Counted from the first letter of the stretch, positions 1-8,533 are shown. The stretch: DNA of 64,000 nt from Corallococcus silvisoli (GCF_009909145.1 NZ_JAAAPJ010000001.1:1054001-1118000); one strand, 5' to 3'. Notes: generated from the sequence alone by a model not told the origin. Translations and numbers: made by a program.

Positions 1-1214
1 GGGCTCGCACGCTCGAAGCCGACGCCCACGTCCTCATCCAGGGCCTCCAGCAGGGGCACCTCGCGCGCCTCGTAGCGCTGGACGAAGGCCTCGCGGAAGC
101 GCCGCAGGGTCGCGGGCTCGCTGGACGCGCTCAGGCGATGGAGCAGGGTCACGCCCTGGCGCATCGCCTCCACCACGGCGGGGCCCAGCGTCAGTGCGTC
201 CGCGGGTTTGCGCAGGTCCACCTGGAAGAGGCGGCCTGGATCGACCGGCGAAGGGAGGGCCTCCAGCCCGTGCGCGAGCGAGCGGTAGCGTGAAGGCTCC
301 GCGCCCGGGGGCGTGCCATCCAGCTCCGCGAGCGCGCCCTGCACGTGCTGGAGGACGCGGTGGGGGCCGGCCATCGCCGGCACGGACTCCAGGTGCGCGA
401 GCAGCTCGCGCACCGGCTCCGGGCCCGTGACGAGCGGCGCCAGCTCCGGCACGAGGAGCTGGCTCGCCACGAGCATGTCCACGTACTCCACGGCCTCGTC
501 GCGGGACACGTCGGGGTCGGCGTCCACCAGCGCCTGCGCGAGCGCGGCGAGCGAGGCTCCCCCTCGCGCCCGCTCCAGGGTCGCCTCCAGGTACGGGGTG
601 GGCTCCACGCCGACGAGCTGGTGGCTCCGCGTGCCGCCGTCGCGCCGCGACTCGGCGTAGCGCAGCCGTCCTGCGACCCGGTACAGGCTGGAGTTGGGGC
701 GGTAGTCCAGGGCCTCGCGCAGCGCGGGCAGCCGGCCGAGCGCGTCCGTCAGCGCATCCACGTAGTCCATGTCCAGCCGCGTGTGGCGGCGGTAGCTCTC
801 ACGGGCCGGCAGGCCCAGGTGGGTCGCCGGTGCGAGCATGCCCAGGCTGTTGCCGGCGAAGAGGCCGAAGGGCGTGGCCCGCGACGTCATGCGCTGCCAG
901 TAGCGCACCAGCGTGCGCTCCAGCTTCTCTCCGTGCGGACCTCCCGGCGCGGCCGTCCACGCGGGCAGCTGCTCCTCGAGCGAGGGCGACGCGAGGAACA
1001 GCGCCTCCCGCACCTCCGGCCGCGCCACCACCGCCGCAAGCCTCTCGCGCAACAGGTCCCGGTCGCGGGCGAGCGCCGCTTCCAGCTCCGCGCCGGAAGC
1101 CTCCAGCGCGGTGGGCGCGAGCAGGCCCTGGCTCCAGGCACGCAGCTCGTCGAAGGGCAACAGCGGGGTGCGGAGGACGAAGAACCCGGAAGGGGAGAAG
1201 CCCGTCGGCGTCAT
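1..1214 (-). CDS. lanB: class I lanthipeptide dehydratase (LanB), N-terminal part, cut by window edge
   Basis: The reading frame is open from the ATG at 1214 to the window edge, giving 404 codons of the N-terminal dehydratase domain. LanB enzymes glutamylate Ser/Thr of a precursor peptide from Glu-tRNA and eliminate glutamate to give Dha/Dhb. Family signatures are visible: an opening GFFVLRTPLLPFDEL, then SRATPFGLFAG at about residue 105, and near the cut end RFREAFVQRYEAREVPLLEALDED, which is typical of the domain. The start overlaps the stop of the upstream cyclase gene by 4 bp (ATGA), so the two are translationally coupled. The elimination domain would lie outside the window, so I cannot tell whether this is a full-length or a split LanB. 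Confidence 0.93.
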   Translation of the reverse strand, partial: MTPTGFSPSGFFVLRTPLLPFDELRAWSQGLLAPTALEASGAELEAALARDRDLLRERLAAVVARPEVREALFLASPSLEEQLPAWTAAPGGPHGEKLERTLVRYWQRMTSRATPFGLFAGNSLGMLAPATHLGLPARESYRRHTRLDMDYVDALTDALGRLPALREALDYRPNSSLYRVAGRLRYAESRRDGGTRSHQLVGVEPTPYLEATLERARGGASLAALAQALVDADPDVSRDEAVEYVDMLVASQLLVPELAPLVTGPEPVRELLAHLESVPAMAGPHRVLQHVQGALAELDGTPPGAEPSRYRSLAHGLEALPSPVDPGRLFQVDLRKPADALTLGPAVVEAMRQGVTLLHRLSASSEPATLRRFREAFVQRYEAREVPLLEALDEDVGVGFERAS

Positions 1215-2515
1215 GGAGAATCCAGAGGAGAGGGGCGCAGGGACATGAGCAGCAGGCGATCCCAGGTGGGCTCCACGGAGGAGGTCGCCGCCAGGAGCGC
1301 CAGCGCGATGCCGGTGGCCCCCGAGAGCAGGCCCGGGTTGTCGGTCCAGCCCTCGCCGCCGCCGTCGAAGCGCTCCAGCACGCGGAAGCCCGCCACGCCC
1401 AGCCCCGGCTGTCGGTGGACGGAGAGCAGGTGCCGGAACCAATGGCGGGCGGCGGCCTCGAAGGCGGGCTCGCCCGTCGTCTGGAACAGGCGGTTGTAGA
1501 GGTGCCCGAGCCCGGCGGATCCATGACAGAGCCCGCCGTCATGCACGAAGGCGGCGTCCCGCCAGCGCCCGGCGGCTTCGAGGCAGAGCGTGAGCGCCCG
1601 CGCCTCCCACTCCGGGTTCCCCACGGCCCGCGCCACCGTGTGCAGCCCGAACGCCACGCCGGGATCGCCGTAGCACCATGCCGGACGGCGAGGCCACGTC
1701 AGGGGCTCATCCCGAGCCCCCACGCGCGTGGGAAAGAGCGCCGGCGCGGAGTCCGCTGCGCGTCTGGCCATGAACCACGTCCAGCCGCCCTGGAGCCATT
1801 CGCGAGCGCTCTCCGCCGCGACGCCCGCCGCCACCGCGCCGCCGAGCACGAGGAGCACCCCCGCCACCCCGTGCGCGACGCCCAGGTTGAATTCTCCGTC
1901 GAGGTGTTCACCCTGGAGCCGTGCCGCGACGTGCGCGGCTTGCGTCTTCCACCGAAAGCCCTCCGGTGTCCGCTCGGCCAGCTCTCCCAGCCGGGCCACC
2001 ACCGCCTCCAGGCAGCGCCGGGCGCCCTCGCGAGGAAGGCGCTCCAGGGCATGGACACCCATGCCCACCAGTCCACTCACCAGGTCGTAGCGATGCGGCC
2101 AGGGCCGCGTCTGGAGGAAGTCCTCGAGCGCGGCGTCGATCTCCGTGAGCGGATCCTCGTCGGGTAACTCGGAGGGGCGGCGCACGTGCTGCACCGCCCA
2201 TGCGACGCCCGTGAAGCCATCATAGAGGTCCGGCCCCAGCGTCTCCTCCGCGAGCGCATCCGAGGCGCGCTCCAGCAGCGCCTCCGACATCGCGCGCCAC
2301 CGCGCGTCATCGTGGACCCGCGCGAGCGAGTCGAACAACACCGCACGCCCTGGATCTCCGCGAGCCAGCGAGGTCCGCGAGGACGCATGGGCGGGAAGGT
2401 GCGAGAGCGCATCGGCGAGCATCGCGAGCACTTCCACGGCCATGTCGTGCTCGACGCCATGCAGCAAGGGCTTCCACGGCGGTGTGCGTCGCATGTCGTT
2501 GGCCTTGGCAGTCAT
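1211..2515 (-). CDS. lanC: lanthipeptide cyclase (LanC family)
   Basis: This is a 434-residue LanC-type zinc enzyme, predicted to add cysteine thiols to dehydrated residues and so form lanthionine rings. The zinc ligands are recognisable: the Cys of WCYGDPGVA (about residue 280) and the Cys-His pair of LCHGSAGLGHLYNR (about residue 330). The Gly-rich helical-barrel turns DGFTGVAWA and GVAGVLLVL are also present. The length matches the family. It is the first gene of the minus-strand pair with lanB, and its start at 2515 faces the two precursor genes across a 122-bp divergent spacer. The neighbours make modification of those two peptides the natural job, which is inference from context. Confidence 0.93.
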   Translation of the reverse strand: MTAKANDMRRTPPWKPLLHGVEHDMAVEVLAMLADALSHLPAHASSRTSLARGDPGRAVLFDSLARVHDDARWRAMSEALLERASDALAEETLGPDLYDGFTGVAWAVQHVRRPSELPDEDPLTEIDAALEDFLQTRPWPHRYDLVSGLVGMGVHALERLPREGARRCLEAVVARLGELAERTPEGFRWKTQAAHVAARLQGEHLDGEFNLGVAHGVAGVLLVLGGAVAAGVAAESAREWLQGGWTWFMARRAADSAPALFPTRVGARDEPLTWPRRPAWCYGDPGVAFGLHTVARAVGNPEWEARALTLCLEAAGRWRDAAFVHDGGLCHGSAGLGHLYNRLFQTTGEPAFEAAARHWFRHLLSVHRQPGLGVAGFRVLERFDGGGEGWTDNPGLLSGATGIALALLAATSSVEPTWDRLLLMSLRPSPLDSP

Positions 2516-2637
2516 GAGAGGAAATGAAAATTATCGTCTCACGGTTCTGGCGTGGAGTGCTTGTTTGGTTGGGATGCAGGTGTTTGACTTGCAGTTGCAG
2601 TTGACGCCGTCAAGGAACGCAACGAAAGGGCGATGTC
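2516..2637. promoter_or_regulatory. divergent promoter region of the lanthipeptide locus
   Basis: This is a 122-bp spacer between lanC (minus) and the first precursor gene (plus), clearly lower in GC than its surroundings (an AAAATTA patch near 2525). Two TTGACT/TTGACG hexamers resembling sigma-70 -35 elements lie at about 2585 and 2601, pointing toward the precursors, although I see no convincing -10. GAAAGG about 7 bp before 2638 is the likely ribosome binding site. Confidence 0.45.
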
Positions 2638-2784
2638 ATGGACAAGCAGGACACCCAGAAGCCCAAGAAGCTGAACCTGAAGCGCGAGACTGTCCGCCTG
2701 CTTTCGGGCGGAGCCGAGCCGCAGCAGCGCAAGGACCTCACCACGCCGTTCTGCACGGAGTCCGGTCCGAAGTGTGACCTCTGA
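2638..2784 (+). CDS. class I lanthipeptide precursor 1
   Basis: This is a 48-residue peptide starting MDKQDTQKPKKLNLKRETVR. The leader carries the KLxLxxET(V/L)RxL motif typical of class I lanthipeptide leaders. The C-terminal core ends TTPFCTESGPKCDL, with two cysteines and several Thr/Ser. TPFC could close a four-residue ring like nisin ring B, and the Thr after the first Cys could close a larger ring with the second Cys; both topologies are inference. It is 65% or more identical to the next gene. The leader is the most conserved part, and the core keeps TTPxCT, the G and KC(D/E)L. A GAAAGG ribosome binding site precedes the ATG. No double-Gly cleavage site is certain, though SGG occurs at residues 23-25. 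Confidence 0.88.
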   Translation: MDKQDTQKPKKLNLKRETVRLLSGGAEPQQRKDLTTPFCTESGPKCDL

Positions 2785-2789
2785 AGCGG

Positions 2790-2813
2790 TTCACGGACGC
2801 TCGCGTCCGTGAA
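2790..2813 (+). other. hairpin between the two precursor genes
   Basis: Perfect 9-bp inverted repeat TTCACGGAC / GTCCGTGAA with a 6-nt loop, 5 bp after the first precursor stop codon. There is no T-run, so a processing, stabilising or partial-terminator role in the precursor mRNA is more likely than a classical terminator. Confidence 0.55.
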
Positions 2814-2863
2814 TCCAGATTCACCGCCGACATCCACAAGCGCTGCACTGCGAGGACGATGCC

Positions 2864-3013
2864 ATGGACAAGCAGGACACCCAGAAGCCCAAGAAGCTGA
2901 GCCTGAAGCGCGAGACGGTCCGCCTTCTGTCCGGAGCGGGAGGAGAGTTGAGGGAGCGCAAGGAGCTCACGACTCCGCTTTGTACGGATCGCGGCTCGAA
3001 GTGCGAGCTCTGA
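2864..3013 (+). CDS. class I lanthipeptide precursor 2
   Basis: This is a 49-residue paralogue of the preceding gene. Its first 23 residues differ from it only at Asn13/Ser13 (KLSLKRETVRLLSG). The core ends TTPLCTDRGSKCEL. Both cysteines, TTP, the Thr after the first Cys, the Gly and Lys-Cys are kept, while the residues between them vary (ES/P versus DR/S). This pattern is typical of two-component or duplicated lantibiotics, where leader and ring scaffold are conserved. The ATG is preceded by GAGGACGATGCC. The small size put it below ordinary gene-calling cut-offs; support comes from the duplication, the leader motif and the LanB/LanC neighbours. Confidence 0.88.
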   Translation: MDKQDTQKPKKLSLKRETVRLLSGAGGELRERKELTTPLCTDRGSKCEL

Positions 3014-3049
3014 CGGGCTCATCGGGGCTGTAGCTCCGTGAGGAGCCTC

Positions 3050-3076
3050 GGGAGGGGAGCGAGCGGCTCCCCTCCC
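3050..3076 (+). terminator. strong stem-loop after the precursor genes
   Basis: Perfect 11-bp stem GGGAGGGGAGC / GCTCCCCTCCC with a 5-nt loop, 37 bp after the second precursor stop. There is no U-tract, as is usual in such GC-rich genomes. It probably ends or attenuates the precursor transcript before the exporter gene. Confidence 0.6.
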
Positions 3077-3160
3077 CATTCGCGAGGTCCGTCGTCTGCC
3101 CAACGTCCTGGAGAGCGCCGGGGTGCGTGCGAGGGCTTCCTCCGGGAGAGTCCCGGTACC

Positions 3161-4510
3161 TTGACCCCTCCACAGCGGCTCGTCCTGGGAATCGCGGTGC
3201 TTGCGTCGCTCGTCACGTTCCTGGACGGGGCGATCATCAACGTCGCGTTGCCCGCGATGGTGCGGGACCTGGGGGGAGGTCTCACCCTGCAACAGTGGGT
3301 GGTGGATGCCTACCTCATCACCCTGGGCTCGCTGATGCTGGTCGCGGGCTCGCTGTCCGATGCGTTTGGACGCAAGCGCATCCTACGGCTGGGATTGTGG
3401 GGGTTCGGCGCGACGTCCCTGCTGTGCGCGCTGGCCCCCACCGGAGCCGTGCTCATCCTCGCGCGAGGGCTCCAGGGCGCCACGGGCGCGCTGCTCGTGC
3501 CGGGCTCGCTGGCGCTCATCCTGGCCACCTTCTCCGGTCCCGAGCAGGCGAAAGCGATTGGTTCGTGGACGGGGTGGACGGGGGGCGCGTTCATCGCGGG
3601 CCCGCTGGTGGGCGGGTTGCTGGTGGACACCGTGGGGTGGCGGTGGATCTTCGCCATCAACGTCCTGCCCATCGCGCTGACGCTCGCGCTGCTCGCGCGG
3701 ATGGAGGAGCCTCCGCGTCCGGCGGGTGCTCGCATCGACATCCTGGGCGCGGTCCTGGCGTGTCTGGGATTGGGCGGGCCGGTCTATGCGCTCATCGAGC
3801 AGGCCAAGGTGGGCTGGACGCACCCGACGGTGCTGCTGGCGCTGGGCCTTGGCGTGCCGGCGTTCATCGCGTTCCTGTTGCAGGAGCGGCGCTCCCCGCA
3901 CCCGATGATGCCGCTGGGGCTCTTCCGGGAGCGCAACTTCTGGGTGGGCAACCTCGCCACCACGTCCATCTATGGCGCGCTGTCGCTGGGGATGTTCGTC
4001 ATCACGCTCTTTCTTCAGGAGGTGGGCGGCTTCCGCGCGACGGCCGCGGGGCTGGCGTTGATGCCCACCACGCTCATCATGCTGCTGCTGTCCTCCGTGT
4101 TCGGCGGGCTGGCGGGCCGCTACGGGTCGCGCCTGTTCATGGCGGTGGGGCCGTGCCTGGCGAGCGTGGGGTTCCTGCTGATGCTCCGCGTGGGCACGCC
4201 GTTGCACTTCTGGACCCAGATGCTGCCGGGGGTGCTGGTGTTCGGGCTGGGGCTGACGGTGACGGTGGCGCCGCTGACGGCCGCGGTGCTCGGGTCCGTC
4301 CATCCCGAGCAGGCGGGCATCGGCTCTGCCATCAACAACGCCATCTCCCGGGTCGCGGGGCTCATCTCCATCGCGTTCACGGGGCTCATCGTGGGGCCGC
4401 GACTGGACGTCGCGGGCTTTCACCGGGCGATGATGGCCACCGCCGTCCTGCTCGTTTTGGGCGGGGTCATCTCCGCGGTGGGCATCCGCAACCCACCGCG
4501 GAAGGCCTGA
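3161..4510 (+). CDS. MFS exporter, DHA2 (EmrB/QacA-like) family
   Basis: This is a proton-driven multidrug/peptide exporter of the 14-helix DHA2 type, about 449 residues from the TTG chosen here. Family motifs are clear: LDGAIINVALPAM in the first helix, motif A-like GSLSDAFGRKR, ARGLQGATGALLVPGSLALI, and antiporter motif C-like GGAFIAGPLVGGLLVD. In-frame GTG at 3038 would add 41 residues, but these are hydrophilic and low in complexity and would overlap the terminator-like hairpin. The TTG at 3161 begins right before the first membrane helix and has GGGAG about 12 nt upstream. It lies 147 bp downstream of the precursors on the same strand, so a role in exporting or resisting the lanthipeptide is plausible but unproven. 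No ABC exporter or leader protease is visible. Confidence 0.85.
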   Translation: MTPPQRLVLGIAVLASLVTFLDGAIINVALPAMVRDLGGGLTLQQWVVDAYLITLGSLMLVAGSLSDAFGRKRILRLGLWGFGATSLLCALAPTGAVLILARGLQGATGALLVPGSLALILATFSGPEQAKAIGSWTGWTGGAFIAGPLVGGLLVDTVGWRWIFAINVLPIALTLALLARMEEPPRPAGARIDILGAVLACLGLGGPVYALIEQAKVGWTHPTVLLALGLGVPAFIAFLLQERRSPHPMMPLGLFRERNFWVGNLATTSIYGALSLGMFVITLFLQEVGGFRATAAGLALMPTTLIMLLLSSVFGGLAGRYGSRLFMAVGPCLASVGFLLMLRVGTPLHFWTQMLPGVLVFGLGLTVTVAPLTAAVLGSVHPEQAGIGSAINNAISRVAGLISIAFTGLIVGPRLDVAGFHRAMMATAVLLVLGGVISAVGIRNPPRKA

Positions 4511-4515
4511 GCGCG

Positions 4516-6162
4516 TCAGTCCTCGGGCGGCCCCATGGCGAAGTACACGGCTTCGGTGCCCAGGTTGAAGGTGTCCCCGTCCGCGATCTTCTGGCGCTTG
4601 ATGCGCTGGTGGTTGATCCAGGTCCCGTTGGATGAGCCCAGGTCCTCGATGAAGTAGTCGTTGCCGTCGCGCACGATGACCGCGTGCTCGCGGGAGACCC
4701 TTCCGGACTTCACGACGAGGCTGCACTGCGGGCCCCGTCCCAAGGTGAAGCGCTCCACGTCCACCATGACCGAGGGCCCATCCGGGCTCAGCCGCACGAA
4801 CAGCTCTCGCCGCGCGGAGGCCCTGGCCGCCGGGGTGGGCTTCGCGCTCTTGCCGGAGTCCACGGCGGGCGCGGGCGTCTCTTCGTCGCGCGGGCCGGGC
4901 CGGATGCGCGAGGACTTCCGGGCGCTGGCGGGCTTCGCGGGGCGGGGGACTTCGAAGGGGACGTCTTGTCCCTCGGACTCGTGGGAGGGGGCGGGGGGGA
5001 CGTCCGCTTCGGAGGCCGCTGCCTGTTCTTCGGCGTCGTCGGAGCCCATGGCTTCCTCGCCGGTCTTGGCCTCTTCGGGTCCGGAGTCGACGGCCGCGCT
5101 CGACGCGAATTCGGAGCCGATCGCCGCTTCGATATCGGCGGCGGAACCGTCGTCCTCTTCCTCGGGGACCTTCGCGGCTACTCCGTCCGCTTCGTCGGAG
5201 TCCGCATCGTCGGTGTCATCCGTAGTCCCAGCGGCGGACGAGGCCGCGACTTGCTCAGCCGCGTCATCATCGTCCGATGCATCCGCGTCGTCGTCCGCCG
5301 CAGCGTCTTCGTCCGCCGCCTCGTCGTCCGATGCGTTCTCGCCCGAGGCGTGCGCGTGGTCTTCGTCGTCGCCCGCCGCGTCGTCGTCCGCCGCGTCGTC
5401 GTCCGAGGCGTCGTCGTCCGAGGCGTCGTCGTCCGAGGCGTCGTCGTCCGAGGCGTCGTCGTCCGAGGCGTCGTCGTCCGAGTCGTCGTCGTCCGAGTCG
5501 TCGTCGTCCGAGCCGTCTTCGTCGGCTGCGGCCTCGTCCGCGTCGTCCGAGCCGTCTTCGTCGGCTGCGGCCTCGTCCGCGTCGTCGCTGTCGTCCGCTT
5601 CATCATCCTCGGACGAGTCATCATCCTCGGACGAGTCATCATCCTCGGACGAGTCATCCTCGGACGCCGCGTCGGACGCGTCCTCCTCGGCGGAGGTCTC
5701 ATCGTCGGACTCCTCTTCGTCCGATTCCTCCTCATCGGAGGGGACCGGCACATCTCGGGGCTGCACGACGGCATCCACGGTCGCGAGCACCTCTTGCATC
5801 CGGGCCCGTGCGAGAGCGGCCTCGTCCTCCGCGGGCCTGTCCTTCAGCGGCCCGGGAGCGCCCGGGGCCGGCGCGGACACGGGCGCCTTCACGGGAGGAA
5901 CGGTGGCGGCATCCGCCGGGCGGGTCGTGGCGTCGGTAGGCCGGAGCGCTGGGGACCGGACCTCCGCGACGGTCATCGGCGCCGGTTCGGCCGCGCTCCC
6001 GAGCACCACGGGCGTCGGCGCCACATAACCGTTCTGTCGTGCGAGCAGGAACAGCGCCTGGGCCACCAGGGCGTTCCGATCCACGCCCAGGTCGTGGCTC
6101 ATCTGCTCCAGCGCCCGCCACAGGGGCTCGGCGACCTCGATGGTTTCACGAATCCGATTCAT
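4516..6162 (-). CDS. acidic-linker protein with RHH-like N-terminus and C-terminal FHA domain
   Basis: This is a 548-residue protein of three parts. Residues 1-50 (a RETIEV strand followed by two helices) look like a ribbon-helix-helix domain. The middle (about 150-400) is very Asp/Ser/Glu/Ala-rich and built from tandem repeats, hence disordered and strongly negative. The last 90 residues are an FHA domain with LGRGPQCSL, SGRVSREHAV and EDLGSSNGTWIN, the phosphothreonine-binding loops, all intact. The start at 6162 is chosen because it follows GAGGGG by 9 nt and lies 2 bp after the stop of the upstream gene; an ATG at 6192 would overlap that gene. A phospho-dependent adaptor for Ser/Thr kinases is the family expectation. 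Its partner and target are unknown. Confidence 0.85.
   Translation of the reverse strand: MNRIRETIEVAEPLWRALEQMSHDLGVDRNALVAQALFLLARQNGYVAPTPVVLGSAAEPAPMTVAEVRSPALRPTDATTRPADAATVPPVKAPVSAPAPGAPGPLKDRPAEDEAALARARMQEVLATVDAVVQPRDVPVPSDEEESDEEESDDETSAEEDASDAASEDDSSEDDDSSEDDDSSEDDEADDSDDADEAAADEDGSDDADEAAADEDGSDDDDSDDDDSDDDASDDDASDDDASDDDASDDDASDDDAADDDAAGDDEDHAHASGENASDDEAADEDAAADDDADASDDDDAAEQVAASSAAGTTDDTDDADSDEADGVAAKVPEEEDDGSAADIEAAIGSEFASSAAVDSGPEEAKTGEEAMGSDDAEEQAAASEADVPPAPSHESEGQDVPFEVPRPAKPASARKSSRIRPGPRDEETPAPAVDSGKSAKPTPAARASARRELFVRLSPDGPSVMVDVERFTLGRGPQCSLVVKSGRVSREHAVIVRDGNDYFIEDLGSSNGTWINHQRIKRQKIADGDTFNLGTEAVYFAMGPPED
5380..5654 (-). repeat. tandem coding repeats in the acidic linker
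   Basis: There are three adjacent in-frame tandem arrays inside the FHA gene: nine 15-bp units around GTCGTCGTCCGAGGC (5380-5514), two perfect 39-bp units (5503-5541 and 5542-5580) and three perfect 18-bp units (5601-5618, 5619-5636, 5637-5654). All unit lengths are multiples of three, so copy number can vary without a frameshift, changing only the length of the acidic linker. Confidence 0.9.
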
Positions 6163-6164
6163 GA

Positions 6165-8465
6165 CTAGCTGCCCCTCAGATTGCTCTGCCACGGAGAGAC
6201 ATGGTCCGGGTCATTGAGCCAATAGAACATCGCTTGCGTCTCCGCGTACTGCCGCTCCGCGATGGACACCAGGCTGGGGTGCAGGTCGCCCAGCGCCACG
6301 CCTTCGAACAGGAAGCCGTCGCCGGCCTTCGTCGGACTGGCCCCGCCGCGGATGCGCCGGTCCCGGCTCTGCCACAGGCGCTGCGAGGCCTGCCCCGCCG
6401 CTTGTCCGTAGTCCGCCGGGGGCGCGATGCGCGACGGCATCCGGAGCGTCGTCTCCCCGCACGACCACAACAGCCAGGTCAGCGCGCTCCAGTCGCCACG
6501 CAGCATCTGCGCGAGGTCTGCGAGCCCCAGCTCCAGGTCGAGCGTCTCGTCGACCTCCACCTGCTCATCCCCCAGCTCCCGCTCGAACTGCTCCAGCTTC
6601 ACCGGCCCCTTGTCCAACAACCCCGACAGGTCCGGCGGAAGCCAGGACACTGCGGCCCCAGGCTTGAACCGCTGGAGCAGCGCGGTGCGCATCGCCTGGA
6701 GGCGCGTGGCGTACTTGCGCACCAGGTCCTGGATGGCCTCCAGGGATTGTCCGGGCTTCTCCGGCAGGCCGTCGTAGGTGCAGCGCGGAGGTTCCTGCCC
6801 CGCCCAGAAGTCGAACCGCGGAAACAATGCCCGCGCGTACGTGCCCAGGAACCGGGCGGTGTCCGGCTCCACCGTCGCGAGCCCCTCGGCGTCCTGGCGC
6901 ACCTGCTCCGCCAACCCCAGGTTCAACAGGATGAGGCCGCGCGTGAACAGATACGCCTTGCGCTCCGGAGCGAGCAGCATCGCCGCGTGCACGAAGTCCA
7001 GCGCCGCGCGCGGCCGGTTGCTCTGGTCCAGGAGGACGGCGTAGGCGCGCAGGATCGTGGCGGCCTCACCGCCCCGCATGAGCGCATCCGCCATGGGGGC
7101 CCAGGCCTGACCCTCGTCCTCCACGACGTCGTCCGCCAGCTCCGACGCCGAGTCCCGCGTGCGGGGCAGGGTGAGCTCCTCCAGGCCTTCCTTCAGCGGC
7201 TGCGCGTCCAGGGACGTGGCGCACGCGCGCGCCGTGGCCAGCAGGGCCTCCCGATAGCGCCGGTCCGCCCGGGCCTCTTTCGCGACCTCTCGCCAGCCCT
7301 CCGCCGTGCGCGCCAGGTTGGAGAACACCGGCGAGCGCTCCAGTGTCCGCTCATCCTGCGCCCGGCCCAGGTCGCGCGTGAGCACGACCTCGCGCTGCGA
7401 ATCCCTGAGCGACCACTCGCCGCAGACGAGGTCGCCTTCCATTCGGCCTTCGTCGAAGTGGACGCGGAAGTCCGCGTACTCGTCCTCGGCGCGAGACCGG
7501 TAGCGCCCGTGGCGCTCGCCGTCCACGAACTCGGCCTCCCAGAGGAACTGCCCCTGCGAGTCCCAGAAGCGCGCGAGGCCGTGGCGCTCGCCGTCGGCGT
7601 TGAGCGTCACCTTCGCCCACTGGCCCAGGTCCTCGCGCAGCTCCGCGTCCTCGGGCAGGTGCGGCGGACGGGTGGGGTAGGGCTCACCGGTGGTGGGGAG
7701 CACGCGCTGGCCGGCGCCGTCGAAGTGGAGCACCTGCCGGACGGTGCCATGGTCGTACTGCATCACGGTCTTGCGCACGCGCTCGCTCACGCCGTTCTCG
7801 TGCATGCGCTCGGTGGTGAAGTGCTCGGACGCGAGCCAGGTGCGCGGGCCGTGGAGCTGGCCCTGTTCGAAGGCCCCCTCCTGCGACACCGCGCCGTCCT
7901 CGTGGAAGCGCTTGAAGGGGCCGTGCGGCGCGCCCTGCTTCATGATGCACTCGTTGCAGAGCGTGCCGTCCGCGCGCCAGTAGCGCCATGGTCCGTGCGG
8001 CCGGCCCTTGGAGTCCGTGGGGCCGAAGGACCACTCCCCGTCGCCGTCGTCCCACGTCGCGCCCTCGGGGATGCCAGAAGGCAGCTTGCCGGCTTCGGTG
8101 CGCTCGCGGTTCGCGGCGCGGCGCTTCTCCTCCGCGACGTCCACCGCCCGCAGCCGGGTGAGCAGCAGGTCCAGCGCCTCGGCGGACAGCGCGCCGGAGA
8201 CGCGGTGCACTTCCAGGCCGTCCTTGTACGCGACGAGCGTGGGCATGGACTCGATGCCCAGCGATTCGGACAGCTCCTCGTGCGCCTCCGTATCGAGCCG
8301 GGCGAGGGCGATGTCCGCGAAGCGCGGCGCCGCGGCCTCGAAGATCGGGGCGAACTCCTGGCAGGGTTCACACCACGAGGCCCAGAAGTCCACGACGCAC
8401 ATGCCGGGCCGCTGGGTGACTTGCTTGTAATCCTCCGGGCTCAGTTCAACCGGTGCGCCTGCCAA
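6165..8465 (-). CDS. thioredoxin-like / MORN-repeat-like multidomain protein
   Basis: This is a 766-residue protein. Residues 1-110 are a thioredoxin fold with the active-site motif WASWCEPC (Cys32, Cys35) and the cis-proline loop SMPTLVAY, consistent with thiol-disulfide exchange. No signal peptide is seen, so it is probably cytoplasmic. About residues 140-360 contain repeated GRPHGPWRYW, GAPHGPFKRFHEDG and ERHGLARFWDSQG elements, like MORN/YwqK-type antitoxin-module repeats. The last 350 residues are helical and unrecognised. The start is a TTG at 8465 with GGAG 6 nt upstream; no better start exists in frame. It lies 2 bp before the FHA gene, so the two form one operon. Confidence 0.75.
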   Translation of the reverse strand: MAGAPVELSPEDYKQVTQRPGMCVVDFWASWCEPCQEFAPIFEAAAPRFADIALARLDTEAHEELSESLGIESMPTLVAYKDGLEVHRVSGALSAEALDLLLTRLRAVDVAEEKRRAANRERTEAGKLPSGIPEGATWDDGDGEWSFGPTDSKGRPHGPWRYWRADGTLCNECIMKQGAPHGPFKRFHEDGAVSQEGAFEQGQLHGPRTWLASEHFTTERMHENGVSERVRKTVMQYDHGTVRQVLHFDGAGQRVLPTTGEPYPTRPPHLPEDAELREDLGQWAKVTLNADGERHGLARFWDSQGQFLWEAEFVDGERHGRYRSRAEDEYADFRVHFDEGRMEGDLVCGEWSLRDSQREVVLTRDLGRAQDERTLERSPVFSNLARTAEGWREVAKEARADRRYREALLATARACATSLDAQPLKEGLEELTLPRTRDSASELADDVVEDEGQAWAPMADALMRGGEAATILRAYAVLLDQSNRPRAALDFVHAAMLLAPERKAYLFTRGLILLNLGLAEQVRQDAEGLATVEPDTARFLGTYARALFPRFDFWAGQEPPRCTYDGLPEKPGQSLEAIQDLVRKYATRLQAMRTALLQRFKPGAAVSWLPPDLSGLLDKGPVKLEQFERELGDEQVEVDETLDLELGLADLAQMLRGDWSALTWLLWSCGETTLRMPSRIAPPADYGQAAGQASQRLWQSRDRRIRGGASPTKAGDGFLFEGVALGDLHPSLVSIAERQYAETQAMFYWLNDPDHVSPWQSNLRGS

Positions 8466-8533
8466 CGTGGACTCCTGCTCAAGGTGAGGGGCAGATAAGA
8501 GGGGCGCCGGGGACGCACGTCAACCGGCGCGTC

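Noticed and set aside
3038..3160. An N-terminal extension of the MFS exporter from GTG 3038
   Set aside because: It would translate through the terminator-like hairpin, and the 41 extra residues are hydrophilic and low in complexity.
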